Source of the DNA: CAYPKW01 sp964411425
GTDB taxonomy: Bacteria > Pseudomonadota > Alphaproteobacteria > Dongiales > Dongiaceae
Direction of reading: 5' to 3'
Assembly (NCBI GenBank): GCA_964411425.1
Contig: CAYPKW010000028.1
Coordinates: forward strand, 1 to 29,733
DNA length: 29,733 bases
Below, one piece after another: positions 15,927 through 23,259 of the stretch. Numbering within the stretch: the stretch's first letter is position 1; every line of letters starts with the position of its first letter. The notes beneath the pieces are model-generated. The model was not told where the DNA came from. It saw nothing but the letters and a program-made list of their open reading frames with translations, and did not search any database. The translations under genes and the position numbers were made by a program.

Positions 15927-15955
15927 AACATAACGACGGCCCCCCTAAGGGTCAA
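15927..15955 (-). promoter_or_regulatory. Promoter of the glyQ-glyS-ppdK-meaB unit
   Basis: TTGACC (15955-15950; 5 of 6) with a 17-base spacer and TATGTT (15932-15927; 4 of 6), both on the minus strand. It lies in the short gap between the small membrane protein gene and glyQ, which indicates that glyQ has its own promoter even though the gene upstream faces the same way. Confidence 0.6.
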
Positions 15956-15971
15956 GCCGGCGGCAGCAAGG

Positions 15972-16241
15972 CTAGTAGGGACAGGCTGCCTTTCCGCAGG
16001 CGGTCGGCCGGCGCTGTGGAACGTAGTCGCCGCAGGACGGGCACTTCACCATGTCCTCGATGGCGTCATCGCGCGCCGCGGCCGAGTTCCCGCGAGCGGA
16101 CTTGCCATCGCGTTGGCGCGCCAGCTTCGCCCGTTCCTTGCGCTCGCGGTCCCAACTCCCGATCAGCTTGAAGCCGAACCACACCGCCATGATGATGGCG
16201 ACGAGCACGAGCAGCTTCTGCAGGCTGGGCAGCGAGAACAT
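15972..16241 (-). CDS. Small single-pass membrane protein with C-terminal zinc-ribbon motif
   Basis: Encodes 89 residues. Residues about 8-28 ('QKLLVLVAIIMAVWFGFKLI') form one transmembrane helix. A basic, charged linker follows ('SWDRERKERAKLARQRDGKS'). The C-terminus has four cysteines in 'MVKCPSCGDYVP' and 'ACGKAACPY', arranged CxxC...C...C like a treble-clef or zinc ribbon. From memory, a protein of this design sits beside glyQ in many alphaproteobacteria, but its function is not established. The tail is expected in the cytoplasm because of the basic linker. It is followed by glyQ on the same strand. Confidence 0.82.
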   Translation of the reverse strand: MFSLPSLQKLLVLVAIIMAVWFGFKLIGSWDRERKERAKLARQRDGKSARGNSAAARDDAIEDMVKCPSCGDYVPQRRPTACGKAACPY

Positions 16242-16287
16242 CGGCGAGCATTAGCGGAACGCGGCGGCGCCGGTCAAGGATGGCGCC

Positions 16288-17130
16288 TCACAAGCCGTAG
16301 CGCGACCACAACGCCCTTTCCTCGGCCGCCGCAAGAAGCCGCGCGGCCCAGTCCTCGCGCTCGCCGACGCGAATGACTCGGCGCAGCCAGCCGCCCGCGC
16401 CGACGACGCTGCGCAGCCTGACCTTGTCGCCGAAGCGCGCTCGCATGACCGCGCGCAGATCGCCGAGACCGTCGATCAGACCCAGTTCGACCGCGCGCCG
16501 GCCGCTCCAAATCTCGCCGCCGAACAGCGTCGCGTCGTCGGCCTTCAGGCGAGCGCCACGACGGGCGCGCACGAACGCCTTGAAACGTTCGTGGATGTCC
16601 TCCTGCACCGCCTTGAGGGTCGCCACGTCCTCCGGGGTCTCGGTTCGGAAGGGATCCAACATGCCCTTGCGTGCGCCGGTCACGTGAACGCGACGCTCGA
16701 TGCCGAATCGGCCGATGAGTTCGGTGAACCCGAAACCGGCGCTGATGACGCCGATCGAGCCCAGGATCGAAGCCTCGTCGGCGAAGATCTCGTCACCGGC
16801 ACAGGCCAGCCAGTAGCCGCCCGATGCGGCGATGTCCTCGACGAAGCTCACCACCGGCAACTCCTTCTCTTCGGCCAGGTCGCGGATGCGCTTGGCGATC
16901 AGCGAGGATTGCACGGGCGAGCCGCCCGGCGAGTTCACCGCCAGGGCCACCGCCTTGATGTTCGGCAAGGAGAACAACCGCTCGATCGCTCCCGCCAGAC
17001 CGTCCAGCGACAGGCCGCGGCGTAAGGCCCCCAGCGGCCCGATGACGCCGGCCAGGCGCAACACCGCCACCGTCGGCGGCGCGCGCAGCGGCCCGATGCG
17101 CAAGCGCGCGAAAATCGTGCCCACGGTCAT
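16288..17130 (-). CDS. sppA: S49-family signal peptide peptidase-like protease (SppA/SohB type)
   Basis: Encodes 280 residues from the ATG at 17130; in-frame ATGs at 17142 and 17190 give up to 300. I prefer 17130 because the longest form leaves only 26 bases to the divergent oxidase gene, too little for promoters, and no start has a clear ribosome site. 'VAVLRLAGVIG' opens the ClpP-like fold and 'AVNSPGGSPVQS' follows. The catalytic serine is S103 in 'DIAASGGYWLAC' and the lysine is K155 in 'GARKGMLDP', 52 residues apart as in Bacillus SppA. These proteases cut signal peptides or membrane proteins within the inner membrane. No strong N-terminal membrane helix is visible, so membrane association is uncertain. 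Confidence 0.9.
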   Translation of the reverse strand: MTVGTIFARLRIGPLRAPPTVAVLRLAGVIGPLGALRRGLSLDGLAGAIERLFSLPNIKAVALAVNSPGGSPVQSSLIAKRIRDLAEEKELPVVSFVEDIAASGGYWLACAGDEIFADEASILGSIGVISAGFGFTELIGRFGIERRVHVTGARKGMLDPFRTETPEDVATLKAVQEDIHERFKAFVRARRGARLKADDATLFGGEIWSGRRAVELGLIDGLGDLRAVMRARFGDKVRLRSVVGAGGWLRRVIRVGEREDWAARLLAAAEERALWSRYGL

Positions 17131-17216
17131 GGCGGCCAGCATAAGGCGACACTGGACTTGGCGCCATCGCGTACCAATGTAACTGCCCATGCCATGTTGA
17201 GGTCGGAGGTCGCTTC

Positions 17217-18653
17217 ATGCCATCGTTGTCCCGTCGCCGGTTCCTCGGTTCCACTGCGGCCGTGCTCGCCGCGTCCATGCCGCCGCTTTCCTTTGCTGCC
17301 GCGCAGCCGGCGCCCACCAGGCTGTCGGCGGAGCCCCGGACCATCGAGGTCAACGGCCGCGCCGCCAGTGTGTTGGGGTTGCTCCAACCGGACGGCACCC
17401 ATGGCCTGACCGCCACCGCCGGCGACCGCTTCCGTGTCGCGCTCGCCAATCGCCTGGATGACAGGACCCTCGTCCACTGGCATGGCCTGACGCCGCGCTC
17501 AGCGCAGGACGGGGTACCGCATTTCTCGCAGGCGCCGTTGCCGCCGGGCAGCATCTATGACTACGACTTCCTCCTCGCCCGCCCCGGCACCAATTGGATG
17601 CACTCCCACCTCGGACTGCAGGAGCAGCGGTTGCTGGCGGCGCCGTTGGTCGTGCGCGATCCGGCCGAGGCGGGCCTCGACGAGCAGGAGGTGGTCGTCA
17701 TGCTGCACGACTTCACCTTCCGCGACCCGGAAGAGATATTCGCCGGTCTGCGCGGCGCCATGGGCCAGGACCGTCTCGATGCCATGGCCGGCATGGACCA
17801 CAGCGGCATGCAGAACGCTGGCGCCGCGGACATGGCAATGCCCATGGACCTCAACGACATCGAGTTCGATGCCTACCTCGCCAACGATCGCACGTTGTCC
17901 GATCCGCAGGTGATCGGGGTCGATCCGGGCGGGCGCGTTCGCCTGCGTGTCATCAACGCCGCGGCGGCGACCAACTTCTTCCTCGATCTCGGCGATCTCT
18001 CCGGTTCGCTCATCGCCGTCGACGGCATGGCCGTGGCGCCCATCGCCGGCTCGCGCTTCGAGCTTGCTATCGCCCAGCGGCTCGACCTGCGCCTCGCCTT
18101 GCCTGCCGGGGACGGCGCCTATCCGATTCTAGCGCAGCGCGAAGGCGACACCTCGCGCACCGGGATCGTGTTGGCGACCGCCGCTGCCCCGATCCCCAAG
18201 CTCGGCCTGCGCGCGGACCGGCCGGCCGGTCGCCTCGGCCTCGACCTCGAGCGCCGCCTGTCGCCATGGCAGCCCCCTGCCGCGAAGCCAGCGGATCGTA
18301 CCCACGTCGTCGACCTCACCGGCGACATGATGGGCTATGTCTGGGGCCTGAATGGCGGAGCACTCGATCACGACAAGCGATTGCCGGTGGTGGCGGGCGA
18401 GCGCGTCCACCTGGTGTTGCGCAACCGCACCATGATGTCGCACCCGATGCACTTGCACGGCCACCATTTCCAGGTGGTCGCGATCGACGACCGGCCGCTC
18501 GCGGGCGCGGTGCGCGACACGGTCTTGGTGCCGGTCGGTGCCAGCGTCACCCTTGCCTTCGACGCCGACAACCCCGGCACCTGGGCGTTGCACTGCCACA
18601 ACCTCTATCACATGGTGGCCGGCATGATAACGGCCATCGAGTATCGGGCTTAG
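17217..18653 (+). CDS. Tat-exported multicopper oxidase (laccase/CopA-like)
   Basis: Encodes 478 residues. The N-terminus 'SLSRRRFLGSTAAVLAASM' is a twin-arginine signal, so the protein is exported folded to the periplasm. Copper ligands are 'HWHG' (87-90), 'HSH' (129-131), 'HPMHLHGHHF' (409-418) and 'HCHNLYHMVAGM' with C460, H465 and M470, giving type 1, 2 and 3 sites. A methionine-rich stretch at 190-210 (six Met plus His) resembles the copper-binding inserts of CueO/CopA, which suggests cuprous ion oxidation or copper tolerance. GGAGGT lies eight bases before the ATG. The gene stands between sppA and the methyltransferase, which I expect to be close neighbours in related genomes, so it may be an insertion. 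Confidence 0.93.
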   Translation: MPSLSRRRFLGSTAAVLAASMPPLSFAAAQPAPTRLSAEPRTIEVNGRAASVLGLLQPDGTHGLTATAGDRFRVALANRLDDRTLVHWHGLTPRSAQDGVPHFSQAPLPPGSIYDYDFLLARPGTNWMHSHLGLQEQRLLAAPLVVRDPAEAGLDEQEVVVMLHDFTFRDPEEIFAGLRGAMGQDRLDAMAGMDHSGMQNAGAADMAMPMDLNDIEFDAYLANDRTLSDPQVIGVDPGGRVRLRVINAAAATNFFLDLGDLSGSLIAVDGMAVAPIAGSRFELAIAQRLDLRLALPAGDGAYPILAQREGDTSRTGIVLATAAAPIPKLGLRADRPAGRLGLDLERRLSPWQPPAAKPADRTHVVDLTGDMMGYVWGLNGGALDHDKRLPVVAGERVHLVLRNRTMMSHPMHLHGHHFQVVAIDDRPLAGAVRDTVLVPVGASVTLAFDADNPGTWALHCHNLYHMVAGMITAIEYRA

Positions 18654-19405
18654 AGCACCAGCCCGGCGCCGTCGCGCAGGATTGCCTCGGCCGTCGGCGT
18701 GAAGCGTCCATCGGCCTCGTGCAGCACCAACCCGGCGGCGAGCCGGGTCGGCGCGAAGATGCCCTTGCGGGCGCGCACCAGGACGCGGATCGCCGGCCGG
18801 TTGCCGCCGGGCCATAACGGAAATACGACGATCTCGCCCGCCAGCGGATACAAGGCGGCCAACAGCTCCTCCATCCGGTCCGCGCGATGAATGACGGTGA
18901 TGCTGCCCTTGGGCCGCACCATGGCGAGGCAGAAGCGCGCCCAGTCGGCCAACCCCGCCTCGCCCTCGCGGTTGGCGATCGCCTTACCTAGGTTCGCCGG
19001 TTCGCTCCCCGACCGCGGCCCTTGATAGGGCGGGTTCGCCATGACGTGGTGGAACGATGCCGGCGCGAGGCGGGGCGGCGCTCGCAGCAGGTCGCCCAGC
19101 ATCATGTCCACCCGCCCGATCATGCCGTTGGCCTCGACGTTGCGAATGGCGAGGCGCAGCAGGTCGGGCTGCAACTCGACGCCGCGCACGCGCGCGCCAG
19201 GCACGCGCCAAGCAAGACAGAGAGCCGCCGCGCCTACCCCGGTGCCCACGTCCAGCACCAGCTCGCCCGGACCGGCCGGCACGGCGGCGGCCAGGAACAC
19301 GGGATCGATCGCCGCCCGGTAGCCGGCGGCCGGCTGCGCCAATCGGACGCGGCCGTTGAGCAGCGCGTCCTCGCTGACCTCGATCTCGGGCTGGGGCGCC
19401 GTCAT
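18650..19405 (-). CDS. tRNA1(Val) (adenine-N6)-methyltransferase-like protein
   Basis: Encodes 251 residues. The SAM-binding motif is 'VLDVGTGVGAAALCLA' (50-65), the acidic residue after strand 2 is in 'RGVELQP' (74-80) and the catalytic NPPY is at 124-127 in 'HVMANPPYQGP'. The opening 'LLNGRVRLAQPAAGYRAAID' is typical of the TrmN6/YfiC group that methylates N6 of A37 in tRNA-Val. Other N6-adenine methyltransferases are possible. Its ATG overlaps the stop of the DUF2007 gene by four bases (ATGA), showing translational coupling. Its own stop overlaps the convergent multicopper oxidase stop by four bases. Confidence 0.9.
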   Translation of the reverse strand: MTAPQPEIEVSEDALLNGRVRLAQPAAGYRAAIDPVFLAAAVPAGPGELVLDVGTGVGAAALCLAWRVPGARVRGVELQPDLLRLAIRNVEANGMIGRVDMMLGDLLRAPPRLAPASFHHVMANPPYQGPRSGSEPANLGKAIANREGEAGLADWARFCLAMVRPKGSITVIHRADRMEELLAALYPLAGEIVVFPLWPGGNRPAIRVLVRARKGIFAPTRLAAGLVLHEADGRFTPTAEAILRDGAGLVL

Positions 19406-19623
19406 CGCTGCCCGGGAACGTCTTCGCCCGCTTCGGCCAGCAGGCGCCGCGCCTGGCCCGCGTCCTCTTCGCGCACCATTACTCGGCGCGGTATGGCGCT
19501 GATGCTGCCTTCGACGATGCTCATGTGGCTGTCCAGCACCACGGCGTCGATGCCGGCATCGCCCAGCAACGCGATCAGCCAGGACAGCCGCACCGCATCG
19601 TTGGTCCGCAACAGCTCGATCAT
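19402..19623 (-). CDS. DUF2007-family small protein
   Basis: Encodes 73 residues from the ATG at 19623, which has GGGAG five bases upstream; a longer frame to 19662 lacks a ribosome site. 'MIELLRTNDAVRLSWLIALL', then 'AGIDAVVLDSHMS' and 'RRVMVREEDAGQARRLL', is the compact DUF2007 fold, often labelled a putative signal-transducing or PII-like small protein. The molecular role is unknown. It is coupled to the methyltransferase by an ATGA overlap and is divergent from the polyprenyl synthase gene, an arrangement I recall as conserved in alphaproteobacteria. Confidence 0.87.
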   Translation of the reverse strand: MIELLRTNDAVRLSWLIALLGDAGIDAVVLDSHMSIVEGSISAIPRRVMVREEDAGQARRLLAEAGEDVPGQR

Positions 19624-19641
19624 CGCTCCCGCCCGCCGGGC

Positions 19642-19669
19642 TTGACCCACTCGCCCGGCCATCTATGCT
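19642..19669 (+). promoter_or_regulatory. Promoter of the polyprenyl synthase gene
   Basis: TTGACC (19642-19647), a 16-base spacer and TATGCT (19664-19669). Expected start near 19676, about 36 bases before the ATG at 19712. It lies in the divergent gap with the DUF2007 gene. Confidence 0.55.
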
Positions 19670-19711
19670 CCTCTCCGGGCGCCGTCGGGTCAAGGGAACT
19701 GGGTCGGGGTC

Positions 19712-20734
19712 ATGGCCGTCATTGTCAATCTCGACGAGGAACGCGGCCGACCGCGCCGGCCGTCCCTCGAGCCGCTGGGCCGCCTCGTCGGCGCCGACCT
19801 GCTGGCGGTCAACGAGCTGATCGTCCAGCACATGCAGAGCCCGGTCGCGTTGATCCCGCAGCTTGCCGGCCACATCATCGCCGCCGGCGGCAAGCGGTTG
19901 CGCCCGATGCTGACCCTGGCCGCGGCCGCCATGTGCGGCTACCGCGGCACGCGGCACCGCGCGCTGGCGGCCTGCGTGGAATTCATTCACACAGCAACGC
20001 TGCTACATGACGACGTCGTGGACGGCAGCGAGCTCCGGCGCGGGCTCGCCACCGCCAACGCGGTGTGGGGCAACAAGGCCAGCGTTCTGGTCGGCGACTT
20101 CCTGTTCAGCCGCGCCTTCCAGCTCATGGTCGCGGACGAATCGCTCGAGGTGCTCGATATCCTGTCGAATGCGGCGGCCGTGATCGCCGAGGGCGAGGTG
20201 CTCCAGCTCGTCACCAGCAACGACACCGAGACCAGCGAGCAGGCCTATCTCGACGTGATCCGCAGCAAGACCGCCGCGCTGTTCGCCGCCGCCTGCCGGA
20301 TCGGCGCGGTGGTGGGCAACCGCCCGAAGGTCGAGGAGGAGGCGCTCGACGGCTATGGCCTCAATCTCGGCATCGCCTTCCAACTCGTCGATGACGTGCT
20401 CGACTACTCCGCCAGGGAGACCGAACTGGGCAAGACCGTGGGCGACGATTTCCGCGACGGCAAGATCACCTTGCCGGTGGTGCTCGCCTTCGGGCGCGGC
20501 GATCCGGAGGAGCGGGCGTTCTGGCGTCGCACGCTGGAACGGCTCGACCAGGGGGACGGCGACCTCGATCGCGCCATCGGCTTGATGCAGAAGCACGGCG
20601 CCCTCGGCGATGCCGTGACCCGCGCCGGGCATTACGGCGCCATCGCCCGCGACGCGCTCGGCATCTTCCCGGACAGCGTCGAGAAGGCGACGCTGCTCGA
20701 GGTCGTCGACTTCTGCATCGAACGCGCCTATTGA
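19712..20734 (+). CDS. ispB: Long-chain polyprenyl diphosphate synthase (IspB-like)
   Basis: Encodes 340 residues, a trans-isoprenyl synthase. The first aspartate-rich motif is DDVVD at 100-104 in 'TATLLHDDVVDGSELRRG'. The second is DDVLD at 227-231 in 'IAFQLVDDVLDY'. 'GGKRLRPML' (59-67) binds the diphosphate. The absence of bulky aromatic residues just before the first motif fits a long product such as the octa- to decaprenyl chain of ubiquinone. The exact chain length cannot be read from sequence. It starts an isolated plus-strand run; the guanidino-type operon begins 22 bases after its stop and could be partly cotranscribed. Confidence 0.94.
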   Translation: MAVIVNLDEERGRPRRPSLEPLGRLVGADLLAVNELIVQHMQSPVALIPQLAGHIIAAGGKRLRPMLTLAAAAMCGYRGTRHRALAACVEFIHTATLLHDDVVDGSELRRGLATANAVWGNKASVLVGDFLFSRAFQLMVADESLEVLDILSNAAAVIAEGEVLQLVTSNDTETSEQAYLDVIRSKTAALFAAACRIGAVVGNRPKVEEEALDGYGLNLGIAFQLVDDVLDYSARETELGKTVGDDFRDGKITLPVVLAFGRGDPEERAFWRRTLERLDQGDGDLDRAIGLMQKHGALGDAVTRAGHYGAIARDALGIFPDSVEKATLLEVVDFCIERAY

Positions 20735-20756
20735 GCGGCGCCGGGAGAGTAGAGAC

Positions 20757-21638
20757 ATGGCCAAGAACGACGGGCAGGCGGACGGTTGGGGCGTGAACTC
20801 TGAATACGGCAGGCTCAGTGACGTGCTGCTGTGCCGGCCGGACTACTTCCGGTGGCTGCCGACCAGCTCGATTTCCAAGGCCACGCTCAGAAGCGGCGCC
20901 AAGTTCGATCGCCAGCTTGCCATGCGCCAGCACCGCGAGATGGCGCAGGCCTACGAGAGCGCCGGCGTCAGATGCCATTATCTCGAGCCGGAAGAGGCGC
21001 TCCCGTATCAGGTTTATGCGCGCGATTCGAGCTTCATGACACCTTACGGCGCCGTCGTCACGCAGATGCACCAGTGGTGGCGGCGCGGCGAGTACGCGCC
21101 GGTGATCCGGTTCTATCAGGCGAGCGGAATTCCTATCTTCAACATGGTGACGGCGGCGGCGTTCGAAGGCGGCGATTTCGACGTGATCGAGCCCGGCGCC
21201 GCGCTGATTGGCTATTGCGGCGAGCGCACCCAGGAGCCGGCGGCCATTCAGGTCGCAGGCTGGCTTGCCGCCAAGGGGTGGGAGGTGAAGCTGGCGCCGA
21301 TCGCCGAGCATTACGTCCACATCGACCTGATGGTGTGCATGCTGGCGCCGAAGCTGGCGGCCGTGTGTCTCGAGACGACCGACGACTGGATCGTCGACTG
21401 GCTCAAGTCGAAGAAGATCGAACTCGTGCCGGTCGACTATAGCGACACGATGGCGCTCGGCTGCAACGTCATGGCGCTCGGCGACGAGCGCATCCTGTCC
21501 ACGGCGCAGTCGAAGAATCTGAACGCCCGCCTGCGCGCCATGGGGTTCACGGTGTACGATCCCGACATCGGCATGTTCACGCAGGGCGGCGGCGGGGTGC
21601 ATTGCATGGCGCAGCCGCTGCGCCGCGACCCGGTGTAG
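20757..21638 (+). CDS. Amidinotransferase/DDAH-fold guanidino-group hydrolase
   Basis: Encodes 293 residues. GGGAGAG lies eight bases before the ATG at 20757. The pentein-fold active site is visible: 'ARDSSF' (88-93), 'EGGDFD' (138-143), H188 in 'HYVHID' and the nucleophile C283 in 'GGGGVHCMAQPLRRDPV'. This set is shared by dimethylarginine dimethylaminohydrolase, arginine deiminase and amidinotransferases, which attack the guanidinium carbon through the cysteine. Substrate cannot be read from sequence. Two hydrolase genes follow at gaps of about 20-25 bases in the same direction, so it probably acts on a guanidino compound in a common pathway with them. Confidence 0.85.
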   Translation: MAKNDGQADGWGVNSEYGRLSDVLLCRPDYFRWLPTSSISKATLRSGAKFDRQLAMRQHREMAQAYESAGVRCHYLEPEEALPYQVYARDSSFMTPYGAVVTQMHQWWRRGEYAPVIRFYQASGIPIFNMVTAAAFEGGDFDVIEPGAALIGYCGERTQEPAAIQVAGWLAAKGWEVKLAPIAEHYVHIDLMVCMLAPKLAAVCLETTDDWIVDWLKSKKIELVPVDYSDTMALGCNVMALGDERILSTAQSKNLNARLRAMGFTVYDPDIGMFTQGGGGVHCMAQPLRRDPV

Positions 21639-21659
21639 TGGCCCCGGGTGCCCGCGAAG

Positions 21660-23234
21660 ATGACGCCGCAGAAGAAGACCGCGTTCGACTGGGTGGCGGC
21701 CCATGAGCGGTGGCTGTCCAAGCGCCATACCGACATCTGGAATTTTCACGAGACGGCCTGGCGCGAATACCGGTCCTGCGCCTATTACGTCAACCTGCTG
21801 CGCGAGCAGGGTTTCGAGGTCGAGGAAGCGACCGCCGGCATGCCGACCGCCTTCCTTGCGACCTATGGCAAGGGCGAGCCGGTCGTCGCAGCTTACGCCG
21901 AGTACGACGCGGTGCCGGGCAACAGCCAGGAGCCGGTGCCGTACGAGAAGCCGCGCGCCGGCCTGCACAAGGAAGCCGCCGGCCACACCGACCCTCATTC
22001 GGCGCTGGGCCTAGGCGCGCTCGGCGGCCTCTTGGCCGCGAAAGCGACCATGGAGAAGCACGGCCTCAAAGGAACCCTCAAGTTCTTCGGCGAGCCGGCC
22101 GAGAAGGTCTGCGGCTCGAAGCCGATCCACGCCGCCCACGGCTATTACGACGACCTCGACGCCGCGGTGAGCTTCCACCCCGCGTATTTCCGCACCTACT
22201 CCAACACGACCGTGTGGGACACCCACTGCGGCTCCTATTGGAGCAAGGTCTACACCTTCGAATGCGAACGCCCGGAGACCTGGGCCGCCATGGGCGCCGG
22301 CGACACCGGCAACCCGCACACCTCGGCGCGGGCGCCCGGCGCGATCGATGCCGTCTGCCTGATGTACACCGCCGGCAAATACACTAAGGAGGCGATGCTG
22401 CCGCACACCGGCACCTGGTCGATCAACGAGGCGATCCTCGCCGCCGGCCAGGCGACCGCCGACAATCTGGCGCCGCGCTTCAGTCAAATCCAGTACGCGA
22501 GTCGGGCGCCCACGCTCGACATGCAGAGGCGCATCTTCGCCGTGCTCGACAATAATGCCGACCACGCGGCGGCGATGACGCACTGCACGGTGCGCAAGGG
22601 CTGGGTGACCAAGACCCGCCCCGGCCTGCCCAACCACGCGATGGCCAGGATCTGTTACGACAACCTGGTGTTAGCGGGGCCGCCGAAGTGGGGCGCCGAG
22701 GCGCGCCGCTTCGGCGCCGAAATTCAGAAGAACCTGGGATTGAAGCCGATGCGCGATCCCCTCATGGCCGAAATGGGCGAGCTGACGGCGCCCGAGGAGG
22801 CCGAGGCGCTGCTGCGCCACGAATTGCCGGCCTGGCAGAAGAACTACACCTCCGACGACTACACCGACTATACCTGGCATTGCCCGACGGTTCGCCTCCT
22901 CGTCGGCCGCGCCACGCTGCGTGCGCCGCGGCCGGGCTACCAGTACCCGGAATGGGTATGGAACGCGCTCGGCGGCTATCCGGCGACCATCGACCCGACG
23001 GTGTGGAGCGCCGCCCGCGCCATCGGCATGACGCTCATCGACTTGCTGACGACGCCCAAGCTGCTCGCCAAGGCGAAGGCCGAGTTCGTGGAGCGCACCG
23101 GCGGCGGGGTCGGCGGAAAAAAGTGGGTTGGCCCGCTCCTGCCCAGGAACTTCCCGCCGCCCATCCATTACCGCTGGCCGGAATACGTCACCACGCCGCG
23201 TGGGCTCGAATGGTGGATACCGAAAGGCGCGTGA
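21660..23234 (+). CDS. M20-family amidohydrolase (AbgB-like)
   Basis: Encodes 524 residues from the ATG at 21660 (GTG 21648 is an alternative; neither has a strong ribosome site). 'DIWNFHETAWREYRSCAYYV', 'VVAAYAEYDAVPGNSQ' (75-90) and 'KFFGEPAEKVCGSKP' (141-155) resemble aminobenzoyl-glutamate hydrolase subunit B and related M20D enzymes, which hydrolyse amide bonds using two metals. Where AbgB-type proteins have a GHxCGHN motif, this protein has 'GHTDPHSALG' (108-117), so the usual Cys ligand is Asp111. Ligands E148 and H173 look retained. Its substrate is unknown; the neighbours suggest an acylated guanidino or ureido amino compound. Confidence 0.85.
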   Translation: MTPQKKTAFDWVAAHERWLSKRHTDIWNFHETAWREYRSCAYYVNLLREQGFEVEEATAGMPTAFLATYGKGEPVVAAYAEYDAVPGNSQEPVPYEKPRAGLHKEAAGHTDPHSALGLGALGGLLAAKATMEKHGLKGTLKFFGEPAEKVCGSKPIHAAHGYYDDLDAAVSFHPAYFRTYSNTTVWDTHCGSYWSKVYTFECERPETWAAMGAGDTGNPHTSARAPGAIDAVCLMYTAGKYTKEAMLPHTGTWSINEAILAAGQATADNLAPRFSQIQYASRAPTLDMQRRIFAVLDNNADHAAAMTHCTVRKGWVTKTRPGLPNHAMARICYDNLVLAGPPKWGAEARRFGAEIQKNLGLKPMRDPLMAEMGELTAPEEAEALLRHELPAWQKNYTSDDYTDYTWHCPTVRLLVGRATLRAPRPGYQYPEWVWNALGGYPATIDPTVWSAARAIGMTLIDLLTTPKLLAKAKAEFVERTGGGVGGKKWVGPLLPRNFPPPIHYRWPEYVTTPRGLEWWIPKGA

Positions 23235-23259
23235 GGGCCGGCAAAGCGAGGGCACTGCC

